Source: Granulosicoccus sp045110475 (GTDB taxonomy: Bacteria > Pseudomonadota > Gammaproteobacteria > Granulosicoccales > Granulosicoccaceae). Taken from it: a stretch of 64,000 bases of DNA. The stretch lies in contig JBGCGC010000030.1 of the NCBI GenBank assembly GCA_045110475.1, forward strand, positions 1-64,000, given 5' to 3'. Position 1 is the first letter of the stretch. Every line of letters begins with the position of its first letter. Of the stretch, positions 1 through 8,051 are shown piece by piece. The notes under the pieces were generated by a model. That model ran no database searches. It was not told where the DNA came from and worked only from the letters and a program-made list of their open reading frames with translations. A program made the translations under genes and the position numbers.

Positions 1-150
1 CGTCGCGATGTCTCGATGAATATAAAGCGTCTGATGGACCTCGGTTGTTACCGCGGAATTCGCCATCGTCGGGGCTTACCCCTTCGCGGTCAACGTACGA
101 AGACTAATGCGCGCACGCGCAAAGGTCCGCGTCGTCCGCTCAAGCGTTAA
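1..150 (+). CDS. rpsM: 30S ribosomal protein S13, C-terminal part
   Basis: The window opens inside this gene; 49 codons are visible before the TAA stop. The reading frame gives the typical S13 tail, with MDLGCYRG, RHRRGLPLRGQRT and a basic end RKGPRRPLKR. S13 sits in the head of the 30S subunit and contacts 16S rRNA and the P-site tRNA through this basic tail. It is followed after 12 bases by rpsK, the standard alpha-operon order. The 5' part lies outside the window. Confidence 0.96.
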   Translation, partial: RRDVSMNIKRLMDLGCYRGIRHRRGLPLRGQRTKTNARTRKGPRRPLKR

Positions 151-162
151 TTAGAGAAAATT

Positions 163-543
163 ATGGCAGCTAGTACCAAGAAGAAGGTTCGTCGTACCGT
201 CACAGACGGTATCGCGCACATCCATGCGTCGTTCAACAACACGATAGTCATGATCACTGACCGACAGGGAAATGCCTTGTCGTGGGCCACTGCTGGTGGG
301 TCAGGTTTCCGTGGTTCGCGAAAGAGCACGCCTTTCGCTGCGCAGGTTGCAGCAGAACGCGCTGGCGAGGCTGCCAAAGAGTACGGTTTGAAAAACATCG
401 ATGTACATGTGAAAGGACCAGGTCCTGGTCGTGATTCGGCGGTACGTTCCTTAAACAACGTCGGCTTTAAGATCAGCAGCATCCTTGACGTGACGCCCAT
501 ACCGCATAACGGTTGCCGTCCGCCCAAGAAACGACGCGTTTAA
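163..543 (+). CDS. rpsK: 30S ribosomal protein S11
   Basis: A 126-residue protein, close to the usual S11 length. It begins MAASTKKKVRRTVTDG and contains the family signatures HIHASFNNTIVMITDRQG and RDSAVRSL, ending PHNGCRPPKKRRV. S11 lies on the platform of the 30S subunit near the 3' end of 16S rRNA. The ATG start follows a weak AGAGAAA purine stretch. It is the second gene of the visible alpha operon, between rpsM and rpsD. Confidence 0.98.
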   Translation: MAASTKKKVRRTVTDGIAHIHASFNNTIVMITDRQGNALSWATAGGSGFRGSRKSTPFAAQVAAERAGEAAKEYGLKNIDVHVKGPGPGRDSAVRSLNNVGFKISSILDVTPIPHNGCRPPKKRRV

Positions 544-604
544 ATACGCCAAGGGTGATTCATGAATATCGCATGTTCAAGCACAGAAGTAGGAGTTAAG
601 AGAC

Positions 605-1225
605 GTGGCTAGATATACCGGTCCAACGTGTAAGTTAAGTCGGCGTGAAGGCACAGATTTGTACCTGAAGTCTGGCATCCGCCCACTTGAGTCCAAATGC
701 AATCTGGAGACACCTCCAGGAATGCAGGGTGCAAAACGAGGCCGCCCTTCAGACTATGCCATCCAGCTACGCGAAAAACAGAAGCTGCGACGTATGTATG
801 GTGTTCTGGAGAAGCAGTTTCGCAATTACTACAAGGCCGCTGCCGCCAGGAAAGGTTCTACAGGTGAGAATCTGTTGTCCCTTCTTGAGCAGCGTCTGGA
901 CAATGTCGTTTACAGAATGGGGTTTGGTTCGACACGCGCAGAGGCGCGACAGTTGGTATCGCACAAGTCCATTATGGTAGACGGCAAGATCGTTAATATT
1001 CCTTCGTATCAAATCCAGCCCAATCAGGTGGTAACGATACGAGAAAAAGCGCGTAAGCAAGCCCGTATTGCTGATGCGTTGGAACTGGCTCAGCAGCGCG
1101 GACTCCCGGGTTGGATTGAGGTCGATTCCAAGAAATTTGAAGGCATGTTCAAGAGCGTTCCTGATCGTGCTGATCTGCCAGCCGAGATCAATGAATCTCT
1201 GGTTGTGGAGTTGTACTCGAAGTAG
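605..1225 (+). CDS. rpsD: 30S ribosomal protein S4
   Basis: A 206-residue protein with the N-terminal MARYTGPTCKLSRREGTDL and the S4 RNA-binding domain around residues 95-160 (LLEQRLDNVVYRMGF, ARQLVSHKSIMVDGKIVN). S4 binds 16S rRNA directly early in 30S assembly. In E. coli it also represses its own operon by binding its mRNA; I cannot demonstrate that RNA structure here. The start is GTG, preceded by AGGAG at 590-594 with a 10-base spacer. The next gene, rpoA, is about 100 bases downstream. Confidence 0.98.
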   Translation: MARYTGPTCKLSRREGTDLYLKSGIRPLESKCNLETPPGMQGAKRGRPSDYAIQLREKQKLRRMYGVLEKQFRNYYKAAAARKGSTGENLLSLLEQRLDNVVYRMGFGSTRAEARQLVSHKSIMVDGKIVNIPSYQIQPNQVVTIREKARKQARIADALELAQQRGLPGWIEVDSKKFEGMFKSVPDRADLPAEINESLVVELYSK

Positions 1226-1280
1226 ACCTCTCATCACCTGGCGACAGGTGGTCTGGAATACTGGATTACAGCTTTAGGGT

Positions 1281-1301
1281 GGGGTGGCGCTTTGCTGCCC
1301 C
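1281..1301 (+). other. Short GC-rich hairpin between rpsD and rpoA
   Basis: GGGGTGGC and GCTGCCCC can pair over 8 positions, two of them G-T wobbles, with a 5-base loop. There is no T-run after it, so it is not an obvious intrinsic terminator. It could be an RNA-processing or attenuation element that sets the ratio of rpsD to rpoA. Confidence 0.3.
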
Positions 1302-1327
1302 GCTAACGTTTAAGGGGTCGAATCACG

Positions 1328-2329
1328 TTGAATGCCATGCAAACTGAATTCTTGAAGCCGCGTATCGTTGATGTCTCAGCAGCCAACGCAAATCATGCGA
1401 AGGTCACGCTCGAGCCACTGGAGCGCGGTTTTGGTCATACGCTGGGAAATGCGCTACGTAGAATCCTGCTTTCCTCCATGTCTGGTGCTGCTTTTTACGA
1501 GGCAGAGATAGAGGGTGTACTCCACGAGTACACTACCATGGAAGGGGTGCAGGAGGACGTGCTTGATATTTTGCTCAATCTGAAAGGTGTATCTCTGGTG
1601 ATGCATGCGAAAGATGAAGCTACACTGAAACTGGTCAAGCAGGGTCCTTGCGTGGTCACTGCTGCCGATATCACTCTAGACCATGATATCGAGATCATAA
1701 ACCCGGATCATGTTATCTGTCATCTGACCGGTGACATGAACCTGAACATGACTCTTCGGGCGCGAGTGGGGCGTGGTTACGAGCCAGCTTCACACCGCAC
1801 TCTGGAGGAAGGCGAGAGTCGTCCTATCGGTACCTTACAGATAGATTCATCGTTCAGTCCAGTCCACAAGGTTGCGTACAACGTCGAGAGCGCTCGTGTT
1901 GAGCAGCGTACCGATTTGGACAAATTGATTGTAGACCTTGAAACTAACGGAACGATCGATCCCGAAGAAGCCATTCGCAAGGCGGCAACCATCCTGCAGG
2001 AGCAATTGTCTGTTTTCGTCGATCTCAAGGCTGAAACTGCGACACCTGAAGAAGAACAGGCGTCCGATATTGACCCTATTTTGCTTCGCCCTGTCGACGA
2101 TCTGGAGCTGACGGTACGATCAGCTAATTGTCTGAAAGCTGAAAACATCTACTACATCGGCGATCTGATACAACGCACCGAAGTAGAATTATTGAAAACG
2201 CCAAATCTGGGCAAGAAATCCCTGACGGAAATCAAGGATGTACTTGCGCAGCAGGCATTGTCATTGGGTATGCGCCTGGAAAACTGGCCGCCCCCCGAGT
2301 TGCAGAAGCAACGCGAGCTGGCCAAGTAA
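1328..2329 (+). CDS. rpoA: DNA-directed RNA polymerase alpha subunit
   Basis: 333 residues, close to the usual length. The N-terminal dimerisation and assembly domain shows EFLKPRIVDV and ERGFGHTLGNALRRILLSS (about residues 35-55). The C-terminal domain, which contacts UP elements and activators, shows LELTVRSANCLKAENI and LGKKSLTEIKDVL. I place the start at TTG 1328: AAGGGG (1312-1317) is 10 bases upstream, and EFLKPR then begins at residue 7, as in E. coli. An ATG at 1337 is in frame but too far from that site. It lies between rpsD and rplQ in the alpha operon. Confidence 0.97.
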   Translation: MNAMQTEFLKPRIVDVSAANANHAKVTLEPLERGFGHTLGNALRRILLSSMSGAAFYEAEIEGVLHEYTTMEGVQEDVLDILLNLKGVSLVMHAKDEATLKLVKQGPCVVTAADITLDHDIEIINPDHVICHLTGDMNLNMTLRARVGRGYEPASHRTLEEGESRPIGTLQIDSSFSPVHKVAYNVESARVEQRTDLDKLIVDLETNGTIDPEEAIRKAATILQEQLSVFVDLKAETATPEEEQASDIDPILLRPVDDLELTVRSANCLKAENIYYIGDLIQRTEVELLKTPNLGKKSLTEIKDVLAQQALSLGMRLENWPPPELQKQRELAK

Positions 2330-2344
2330 GAACGAGAAGAGATC

Positions 2345-2710
2345 ATGAGACATCGTAAGAGTGGGCGACAGCTCAACCGTAATTCCAGCCATCGTAAGGC
2401 TATGTTCCGCAATATGGCGGCTTCACTGGTTGAGCACGAATCGATAAAGACGACCGTACCCAAAGCCAAAGAGCTACGTCGTGTTATTGAGCCAATGATC
2501 ACCAGTGCCAAGCAAGACAACGTTGCAAAGCGTCGTCAGGCATTTGATCGTATCCGCGACAAAGCAGCAGTCGGAAAACTGTTTACCGTTCTGGGGCCGC
2601 GTTTCGCGGATCGTCCTGGCGGTTACACACGTATCCTCAAGTGTGGGATGCGTCCGGGTGATAATGCACCTATGGCTATTATCGAATTCGTTGAACGAAG
2701 CGACGTCTAA
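2345..2710 (+). CDS. rplQ: 50S ribosomal protein L17
   Basis: 121 residues, beginning MRHRKSGRQLNRNSSHRKAM with the continuation EHESIKTTVPKAKELR and a C-terminal GYTRILKCGMRPGDNAPMA. All are diagnostic for L17, which lies near the exit tunnel of the 50S subunit. It starts 15 bases after rpoA and is followed by a strong terminator, so it is the last gene of the alpha operon. Confidence 0.98.
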   Translation: MRHRKSGRQLNRNSSHRKAMFRNMAASLVEHESIKTTVPKAKELRRVIEPMITSAKQDNVAKRRQAFDRIRDKAAVGKLFTVLGPRFADRPGGYTRILKCGMRPGDNAPMAIIEFVERSDV

Positions 2711-2734
2711 CGTCAGATCCGTATCAGCGTCAGG

Positions 2735-2773
2735 AAAAAACCTGCGGCCTGTGAGGGGTGCAGGTTTTTTTTT
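2735..2773 (+). terminator. Rho-independent terminator of the alpha operon
   Basis: An 11-base perfect stem (AAAAAACCTGC at 2735-2745 with GCAGGTTTTTT at 2760-2770), a 14-base loop and a run of nine T (2765-2773), 24 bases after rplQ. The A-tract before the stem and T-tract after it make it potentially bidirectional, but no minus-strand gene ends here. Confidence 0.93.
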
Positions 2774-2887
2774 GGCTGACAGTAAACTTCAGATGTCATT
2801 CTGCCGATACGCAGCAACTTGTCCAAGAGTACCCCTATTAACGCCTGTTAGTGCTAGCCTGTTATCGCTTTCAAGTGCTTGTACAAC

Positions 2888-4030
2888 ATGACTTCACGTA
2901 TTGATTTTCATCTTCGCAACGCGCAGCTGGTGCTTCCAGATTGTGTTTTGCCGGGTAACGTGCACGTTCTGGACGGACGTATCGCGGCGATTGAACCCGG
3001 AAGGTCGATGGTTGGTGACGACATGCAGGGCGATTACCTGATCCCAGGTTTGGTGGAACTCCATACCGATCATCTGGAGGCCCATTACTCACCTCGTCCT
3101 GGCGTTCGCTGGAACCCGATAGCCGCCATTCAATCTCACGATGCACAAGTCGCTGCTGCGGGAATAACCACGGTTCTGGATTGTCTGCGCATGGGTGTGG
3201 ATGATGCCGACTTTGAATCTGGCGAATTGCTGGCTCTGTCAGAGCATCTTCAGAAAGCTGAGGATCAGGAACGGCTGCGAGCTGAACATCTGTTACACCT
3301 ACGTTGTGAGGTGTCATCACCTGGGGTGCTTGATGACTGTGCTCAATTCGAAAACCACGATAAAGTCATGCTGGTCTCATTGATGGATCATGCACCGGGT
3401 CAGAGGCAATTCGTGGATATGGCTGTTTTTGAACATTATCATCGTCGCAAAGAGGGTATGGATGAAGAAACCTTCAAGGCTTTTGCTTCAAAGCGGCTTG
3501 AAAATTCGCATCGTTATTCTGACGCACATCGCTCATCGATAGCTGCCATGTGCAAGGAACGAAATATCACGCTTGCCAGTCATGATGATGCGACTGTTGC
3601 TCACGTTGAAGATGCTATAGAACTTGGTATCCAGATATCCGAATTTCCCACAACAGTAGAAGCAGCCAGTGCTGCGCATGCGAGAAAAATGAATATTCTG
3701 ATGGGTGCGCCAAACGTCGTCAGGGGCGGCTCACATTCTGGCAATGTGGGTGCACGTCAGCTTGCTAAGCTGGGCGTTCTGGATATGTTGTCTTCTGACT
3801 ACGTACCCAGCAGTCTGTTGCATGCACCGTTCGTTCTGTCATTGCAGGAAAAGCTCATGACTCTGCACGACGCGATTGCGTTGGTTACGAGTCACCCTGC
3901 CAGATCTATCGGGTTTGATGACAGGGGAGTTCTTGCCGAGAATTGTCGGGCTGATCTGGTACGTGTGCGCTATCAGGACAATGTACCAACCGTGAAGTGT
4001 GTGTGGCGAGAAGGTATTCGCGTGGCATGA
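2888..4030 (+). CDS. phnM: Alpha-D-ribose 1-methylphosphonate 5-triphosphate diphosphatase (PhnM)
   Basis: About 380 residues of the amidohydrolase superfamily. The motif ELHTDHLEAHYSPRPGVRW (about residues 56-75) is the PhnM metal-binding signature; further on come LVSLMDHAPGQRQ, ASHDDAT and NVVRGGSHSGN. In the C-P lyase pathway PhnM removes pyrophosphate from ribose 1-methylphosphonate 5-triphosphate. I prefer ATG 2888 to the in-frame TTG at 2879; neither has a clear ribosome site. The stop overlaps the start of the DUF1045 gene by ATGA, so the two are translationally coupled. The core genes phnG-phnL are absent from the window. Confidence 0.9.
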   Translation: MTSRIDFHLRNAQLVLPDCVLPGNVHVLDGRIAAIEPGRSMVGDDMQGDYLIPGLVELHTDHLEAHYSPRPGVRWNPIAAIQSHDAQVAAAGITTVLDCLRMGVDDADFESGELLALSEHLQKAEDQERLRAEHLLHLRCEVSSPGVLDDCAQFENHDKVMLVSLMDHAPGQRQFVDMAVFEHYHRRKEGMDEETFKAFASKRLENSHRYSDAHRSSIAAMCKERNITLASHDDATVAHVEDAIELGIQISEFPTTVEAASAAHARKMNILMGAPNVVRGGSHSGNVGARQLAKLGVLDMLSSDYVPSSLLHAPFVLSLQEKLMTLHDAIALVTSHPARSIGFDDRGVLAENCRADLVRVRYQDNVPTVKCVWREGIRVA

Positions 4031-4734
4031 GTGCGCGTTATGCGGTCTTTTTCTGCCCTGATGATGCGTCTGATCTGGCGGCTTATGGGAGACAGGTTCT
4101 GGGTCGTGGCGCTGACGGTTCGCAGTTTGTCGCTCCGAATGACGGCTTTCCAGATCAGCATACCTGGACTGAATTGGCAGCTACGCCTGCTCATTATGGA
4201 TTTCATGCAACGCTCAAGGCTCCTTTCCATCTAGCGGAAGGATTGTCAGAGGAGGGTTTGCTGACGGCTGTAGAGCGTCTTGCCATGCAGCAAAAATGCA
4301 TTATCATGCAATCATTGAAACCACGGGTGTTGTCAGGATTCGCCGCTCTATGTTTCGAAAACCAGCCGCCGGCAGTAGCCGAGCTTGCATCACAGTGTGT
4401 CGAACAGCTTGAGCTATTTCGCGCACCTTTGACGCAGGCTGATCTGAATAGAAGAAATCCTGATCAGCTGAACGACTCCCAGAGGAAAAACCTCTTTCGC
4501 TTTGGTTACCCGTATGTGATGGATGAGTTCAGGTTTCACATGACCTTGACCGGTACCCTGCAGCTAAGTGAGCATCGCGAATATTTTAACTGGCTGCAGA
4601 AACGCTTTGACAGTCTCGTGCCTGATGCGCCAACCCTTGATCGATTAGCTGTGTTCTGGCAACCTGATCGAAAAAAAGCATTCACCCGACTTGAGGAGTT
4701 TCTTTTCCCGCGCTCAGCTCTTCGCAGGCACTAA
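4027..4734 (+). CDS. DUF1045 phosphonate-operon protein (2H phosphoesterase-like)
   Basis: 235 residues. Two motifs, HYGFHATLKAPF (about residue 56) and FRFHMTLTGTL (about residue 170), are the paired H-x-T elements of 2H phosphoesterases, as in the DUF1045 proteins repeatedly found in phn operons. In C-P lyase operons PhnP hydrolyses a cyclic ribose phosphate; a related role for this family is a reasonable inference but not shown. The ATG overlaps the phnM stop (ATGA at 4027-4030), which fixes the start. A longer in-frame extension inside phnM is unlikely. Confidence 0.82.
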   Translation: MSARYAVFFCPDDASDLAAYGRQVLGRGADGSQFVAPNDGFPDQHTWTELAATPAHYGFHATLKAPFHLAEGLSEEGLLTAVERLAMQQKCIIMQSLKPRVLSGFAALCFENQPPAVAELASQCVEQLELFRAPLTQADLNRRNPDQLNDSQRKNLFRFGYPYVMDEFRFHMTLTGTLQLSEHREYFNWLQKRFDSLVPDAPTLDRLAVFWQPDRKKAFTRLEEFLFPRSALRRH

Positions 4735-4766
4735 GCTCATCAAAGCCCTCAACATTGGAGTACGTT

Positions 4767-5903
4767 GTGACAAAGACACTTTCTACCCACGTAGGATCAC
4801 TGCCGCGTAGCCAGGATGTTGTGGATCTGATCTTTGCCCGTGAAAAAGCTGAGCCCTTTGACCAGTCAAGCTTTGACGCAACAATGACGGCAGCGGTGGA
4901 TAGCTGTGTAAAAAAGCAAAAGGAGGCAGGTATCGACATCGTGTCCGATGGCGAGACCTCAAAAATATCTTATGCAACCTATGTAAAAGATCGCTATACC
5001 GGCTTCGAAGGTGATAGCTCACGCAATGCGCCTGCAGACTTGAAGCTCTTTCCCAGTTTTCTGGAACGGCTAGCTTCCGCTGGAGGTACGCCCGATTACG
5101 CGCGGCCCATGTGTACCGGAGAGGTGCGTTCCAAGGGGCATACTGATCTTAAAAAGGACATAAGCAACCTGAAGAAGGCCATGGCCAGGCACGGGGTTAA
5201 ACAGGGCTTTATGAATGCGGCATCGCCAGGCGTCATTTCCCTGTTTTTGCCTAATCAATACTATGCAACTCGCGAGGCGTATCTGGCGGCGTTAGCTGAT
5301 GCCATGAAAGAAGAATACGAAACCATTGTTGCTGCGGGTCTGACGGTACAGCTGGATTGTCCTGATCTGGCATTATCGCGGCACATGTTGTTCAACGATC
5401 TGACGGATGCCGAATTTGTAAAGATTGCCAAATCACATGTTGAAGCCTTGAATCACGCGCTGCGTGATATCCCGAGGGAACAGGTGCGAGTACATATCTG
5501 TTGGGGGAACTATGAAGGCCCGCATGTCTGCGATATTGATATGGCCACCATGTTCGACACGTTGATGAGTACCCATGCTGGTTACATTCTGTTTGAAACG
5601 TCCAATCCTCGCCACGCGCATGAGTGGACGGTGTTTCGTGACAGGGTCAGTGATATACCCGACGACAAAATTCTTATTCCAGGCGTCATCGATAGTACAA
5701 CCAACTTTGTAGAGCACCCTGAACTGGTTGCTCAGCGTATTGAGCAATTCACGAATATTGTCGGCGCAGAGCGTGTGGTCGCAGGGTCTGATTGCGGGTT
5801 TGGCACATTTGCAGGCTTTGGTGCAGTCGATCCCTCCATCGCGTTTGCCAAGCTTGCCTCTTTGTCAGAAGGCGCTTCGTTAGCAAGTGCACGCAGAGCG
5901 TAG
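4767..5903 (+). CDS. Cobalamin-independent methionine synthase family protein (MetE C-terminal-domain type)
   Basis: 378 residues, about half the size of full MetE and matching only its C-terminal catalytic barrel. STHVGSLPRS near the N-terminus corresponds to the substrate loop of MetE. The zinc ligands appear intact: H-x-C in VRVHICWGN, the Glu in LFETSNPRH, and Cys in VAGSDCGFG. Such stand-alone proteins transfer methyl or alkyl groups to thiols; the acceptor here is unknown. I choose GTG 4767 because GGAG lies 6 bases upstream; TTG 4755 would overlap that site. It follows the DUF1045 gene by 32 bases on the same strand. Confidence 0.8.
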   Translation: MTKTLSTHVGSLPRSQDVVDLIFAREKAEPFDQSSFDATMTAAVDSCVKKQKEAGIDIVSDGETSKISYATYVKDRYTGFEGDSSRNAPADLKLFPSFLERLASAGGTPDYARPMCTGEVRSKGHTDLKKDISNLKKAMARHGVKQGFMNAASPGVISLFLPNQYYATREAYLAALADAMKEEYETIVAAGLTVQLDCPDLALSRHMLFNDLTDAEFVKIAKSHVEALNHALRDIPREQVRVHICWGNYEGPHVCDIDMATMFDTLMSTHAGYILFETSNPRHAHEWTVFRDRVSDIPDDKILIPGVIDSTTNFVEHPELVAQRIEQFTNIVGAERVVAGSDCGFGTFAGFGAVDPSIAFAKLASLSEGASLASARRA

Positions 5904-5922
5904 TTATTCTACGTTTGCTGCC

Positions 5923-5934
5923 TGTGACCCACTA
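5923..5934. repeat. Recurring 12-base motif GTGACCCACTAG, copy 1
   Basis: The same 12 bases occur at 17219-17230 and 24750-24761, each at the 3' end of a gene. Here the CTA supplies, on the minus strand, the TAG stop of the HAD gene. It lies between imperfectly complementary flanks (GCTGCC before, GGTAGC after), so it can sit in a hairpin loop between two convergent genes. Confidence 0.55.
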
Positions 5935-6753
5935 GCGAAACAGCGGTAGCTGGAAATCAGGGCTTACCTGATGTTGATTCAGGGCGTTTGACAACTCGGA
6001 GTCGTTCATATCCTGATGAATACCGCCACGAATAAAAAGTGTCTTGTGGCCGGCGTTTGCACCGCCGGCAATGTCGTGTTCAAGGCTATCGCCAATGCAC
6101 AACACGCGCGAGGCATTGATGCCTGTCAAATGTCGTGAAGCATAAGTGTAAACATGCTGGTAGGGCTTACCGATCCACTGTACCGTACCACCTGATTGTT
6201 CATACAGTTCGGCGATTCTGCCTGCACCGAAACAAATGCCTCTCGGTGTCAGCATAAGCTTGTCCGGATTGGTGCACAAGCACGGAAGTTGCCTTTTAGC
6301 TGCGGCCGACAATGTGTCTACATAGTGCTGTTCTCCATAGATATCGCCTTCGCTGGCACTGATAATCACCAGGTCAGCATCTGTACCATCAACAGTGAGC
6401 TCAAGTTGCAGGCCGTCGATAGCGGACGTATCGTTGTCTCTGGCTATGAGAAGGCAGCGGCGTTTGTCGGCTAGCTGCGACTTAACCGTGTCAAAAGCGA
6501 CGTCGCCAGAGGTTACAAACTCACTGTACAGCGAACGTGCAAAGCCTAGTTGGGCCATTCGCCTGATATTTATACTTGAGCGTTTACCGGAATTTGACAA
6601 TATGACTACGCGCTTGTTGACGTTCATAAGCGATTGCAGTGTGGCTACGGCATCAGGGTAGGGACGTTGTCCGTCATGCAATACACCAAACTGATCGATA
6701 ATGAACCCATCAAACTGATCGATGATTTCACTGATGTTGCGGAGACTGATGAT
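5932..6753 (-). CDS. HAD superfamily class IIA phosphatase, apparently without a canonical start codon
   Basis: Motif I (DQFGVLHDG), motif II (ILSNSGKR), GKPYQHVY with the conserved Lys and motif IV (CIGDSLEHDIAGGANAG) are the class IIA (NagD-like) HAD set, so the product is a small-molecule phosphatase. The residue two after the nucleophile Asp is Phe rather than Asp. The frame is open from a TGA just upstream, but the only ATG/GTG/TTG is a TTG inside motif I, which would remove the nucleophile. GGAGG (6766-6762) is followed after 8 bases by ATC ATC, so I place the start at ATC 6753 (about 273 residues). It begins 14 bases after the FGGY kinase and is last in polyol operon 1. Confidence 0.7.
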   Translation of the reverse strand: MISLRNISEIIDQFDGFIIDQFGVLHDGQRPYPDAVATLQSLMNVNKRVVILSNSGKRSSINIRRMAQLGFARSLYSEFVTSGDVAFDTVKSQLADKRRCLLIARDNDTSAIDGLQLELTVDGTDADLVIISASEGDIYGEQHYVDTLSAAAKRQLPCLCTNPDKLMLTPRGICFGAGRIAELYEQSGGTVQWIGKPYQHVYTYASRHLTGINASRVLCIGDSLEHDIAGGANAGHKTLFIRGGIHQDMNDSELSNALNQHQVSPDFQLPLFR

Positions 6754-6767
6754 TGTGTGAACCTCCG

Positions 6768-8051
6768 TTACTTTACAGCTTCACTATTGAAACCGTCTCT
6801 TGCCAGGCGCGCACTTCCGATAGCCGCCTGATCCGAATAGCTTTGCATGAATGTGACGCCAAGTCGTCGCTGGCGAATCTTTGTCCAGGGGTTATTGAGT
6901 GCACCCCCGCCGACAGTTCTTACACTGGTTAGCGACGGTGCCCCCAGCTCTTGCAGACGCTGGTAGGCGAGCTGTTCTATGCCGGCAATGCCTTCCAGAA
7001 TTCCGTATAAAAATAGCGTGTCATTGTCAGCTCTGGGTAACAGGCGTGGTTCAAGCTGACCGTCATTGATTGGAAAACGCTCTCCCGGTCGAGACAAGGG
7101 ATAGTAATCCAGTGTCGAAGGCACACTCAAATCGATTTTCTGTGACAGTTGTTCGATTGATTGAGGCGTAAAGAATTTTGCCAGAACGTTCCCGCCTGTA
7201 TTTGACGCACCACCAGCAAGCCAGGTATCACCTATTCGGTGACTGTAGATACCATATTCCGGTGCACAGACTGGTGAGGCAGACAGAAGTTTGATGGTTA
7301 GCGTACTACCCAGCACAGTCACGCCTTCTCCAGAGTTTGCAGCGCCTGTGGCAAGAAACGAAGCACAGCCATCCGTCGTACCGGTTATGATCAGAGTGCC
7401 AGTGTCAAGACCCATGTCAGCCGCCGCATTGGCGTGGACAGGTGCAATCAGTTGTCCGGCTGGTAAAACTCCTGGAAGTCGGGAACGCGGCAGGCCGGTA
7501 GCTTCGATCCATTCGGGCCACTCGCGTGCGATTGGATCGTAGCCGGTTTTCAATGCATTGTTTTCGTCGCTGATGCCCGGCATACCCGTCAGCCTCGAAG
7601 CAATCCAGTCAGCCTCGTGCATTATTGATGAGCCAGCGTGTTTTTCTGTCAGCGTAATGGCTCTTGCCAGCCCTGATGTTGCACCATGAACAGCAGCGGA
7701 CTTTGGGGCATGGCCCGAAATTCTGTCTAGAATAGACTGATCGGTACACGCGTCGTTGTAAAGCAGTGCTTCGCCCAGCGGCTCACCGTCATCATTCACT
7801 GCGAGCATCGTACCTGAGGTTCCATCGACCGCGATTGATACTATCTGCCTTGCATCAACCTGTTTAACAAGACCCCGCAGGACTGTCCTGACAGCTTGCC
7901 ACCAGCTGTGCGGATCACGTCGATTGTCTTTTTCAAGGTCGAAAGAGACGGCGGTGGAGGCGACGGGTTGCAAGAGTCCATCAACGCACACCCCACGGAC
8001 ACCAGACGTTCCCAGATCGACACCGACAAACAATGGACTTTGGTGGTTCAT
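6768..8051 (-). CDS. FGGY-family carbohydrate kinase (D-ribulokinase-like)
   Basis: 427 residues, short for the family (about 480-520). The N-terminal ATP-fold has FVGVDLGTSGVRGVC and IAVDGTSGTMLA; the second half has ITGTTDGCASFLATG, GSTLTIKLL and VRTVGGGALNNPW. The DGTSGT segment resembles a group annotated as D-ribulose or D-xylulose kinases, but the substrate cannot be fixed. The ATG shares a base with the stop of the RpiB-like gene (TGATG at 8053-8049), so it is coupled to an isomerase. This is the second kinase of polyol operon 1, next to last before the HAD phosphatase. Confidence 0.82.
   Translation of the reverse strand: MNHQSPLFVGVDLGTSGVRGVCVDGLLQPVASTAVSFDLEKDNRRDPHSWWQAVRTVLRGLVKQVDARQIVSIAVDGTSGTMLAVNDDGEPLGEALLYNDACTDQSILDRISGHAPKSAAVHGATSGLARAITLTEKHAGSSIMHEADWIASRLTGMPGISDENNALKTGYDPIAREWPEWIEATGLPRSRLPGVLPAGQLIAPVHANAAADMGLDTGTLIITGTTDGCASFLATGAANSGEGVTVLGSTLTIKLLSASPVCAPEYGIYSHRIGDTWLAGGASNTGGNVLAKFFTPQSIEQLSQKIDLSVPSTLDYYPLSRPGERFPINDGQLEPRLLPRADNDTLFLYGILEGIAGIEQLAYQRLQELGAPSLTSVRTVGGGALNNPWTKIRQRRLGVTFMQSYSDQAAIGSARLARDGFNSEAVK

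Noticed and set aside
147..527. Minus-strand ORF opposite rpsK
   Set aside because: Exact shadow of a highly conserved ribosomal protein gene.
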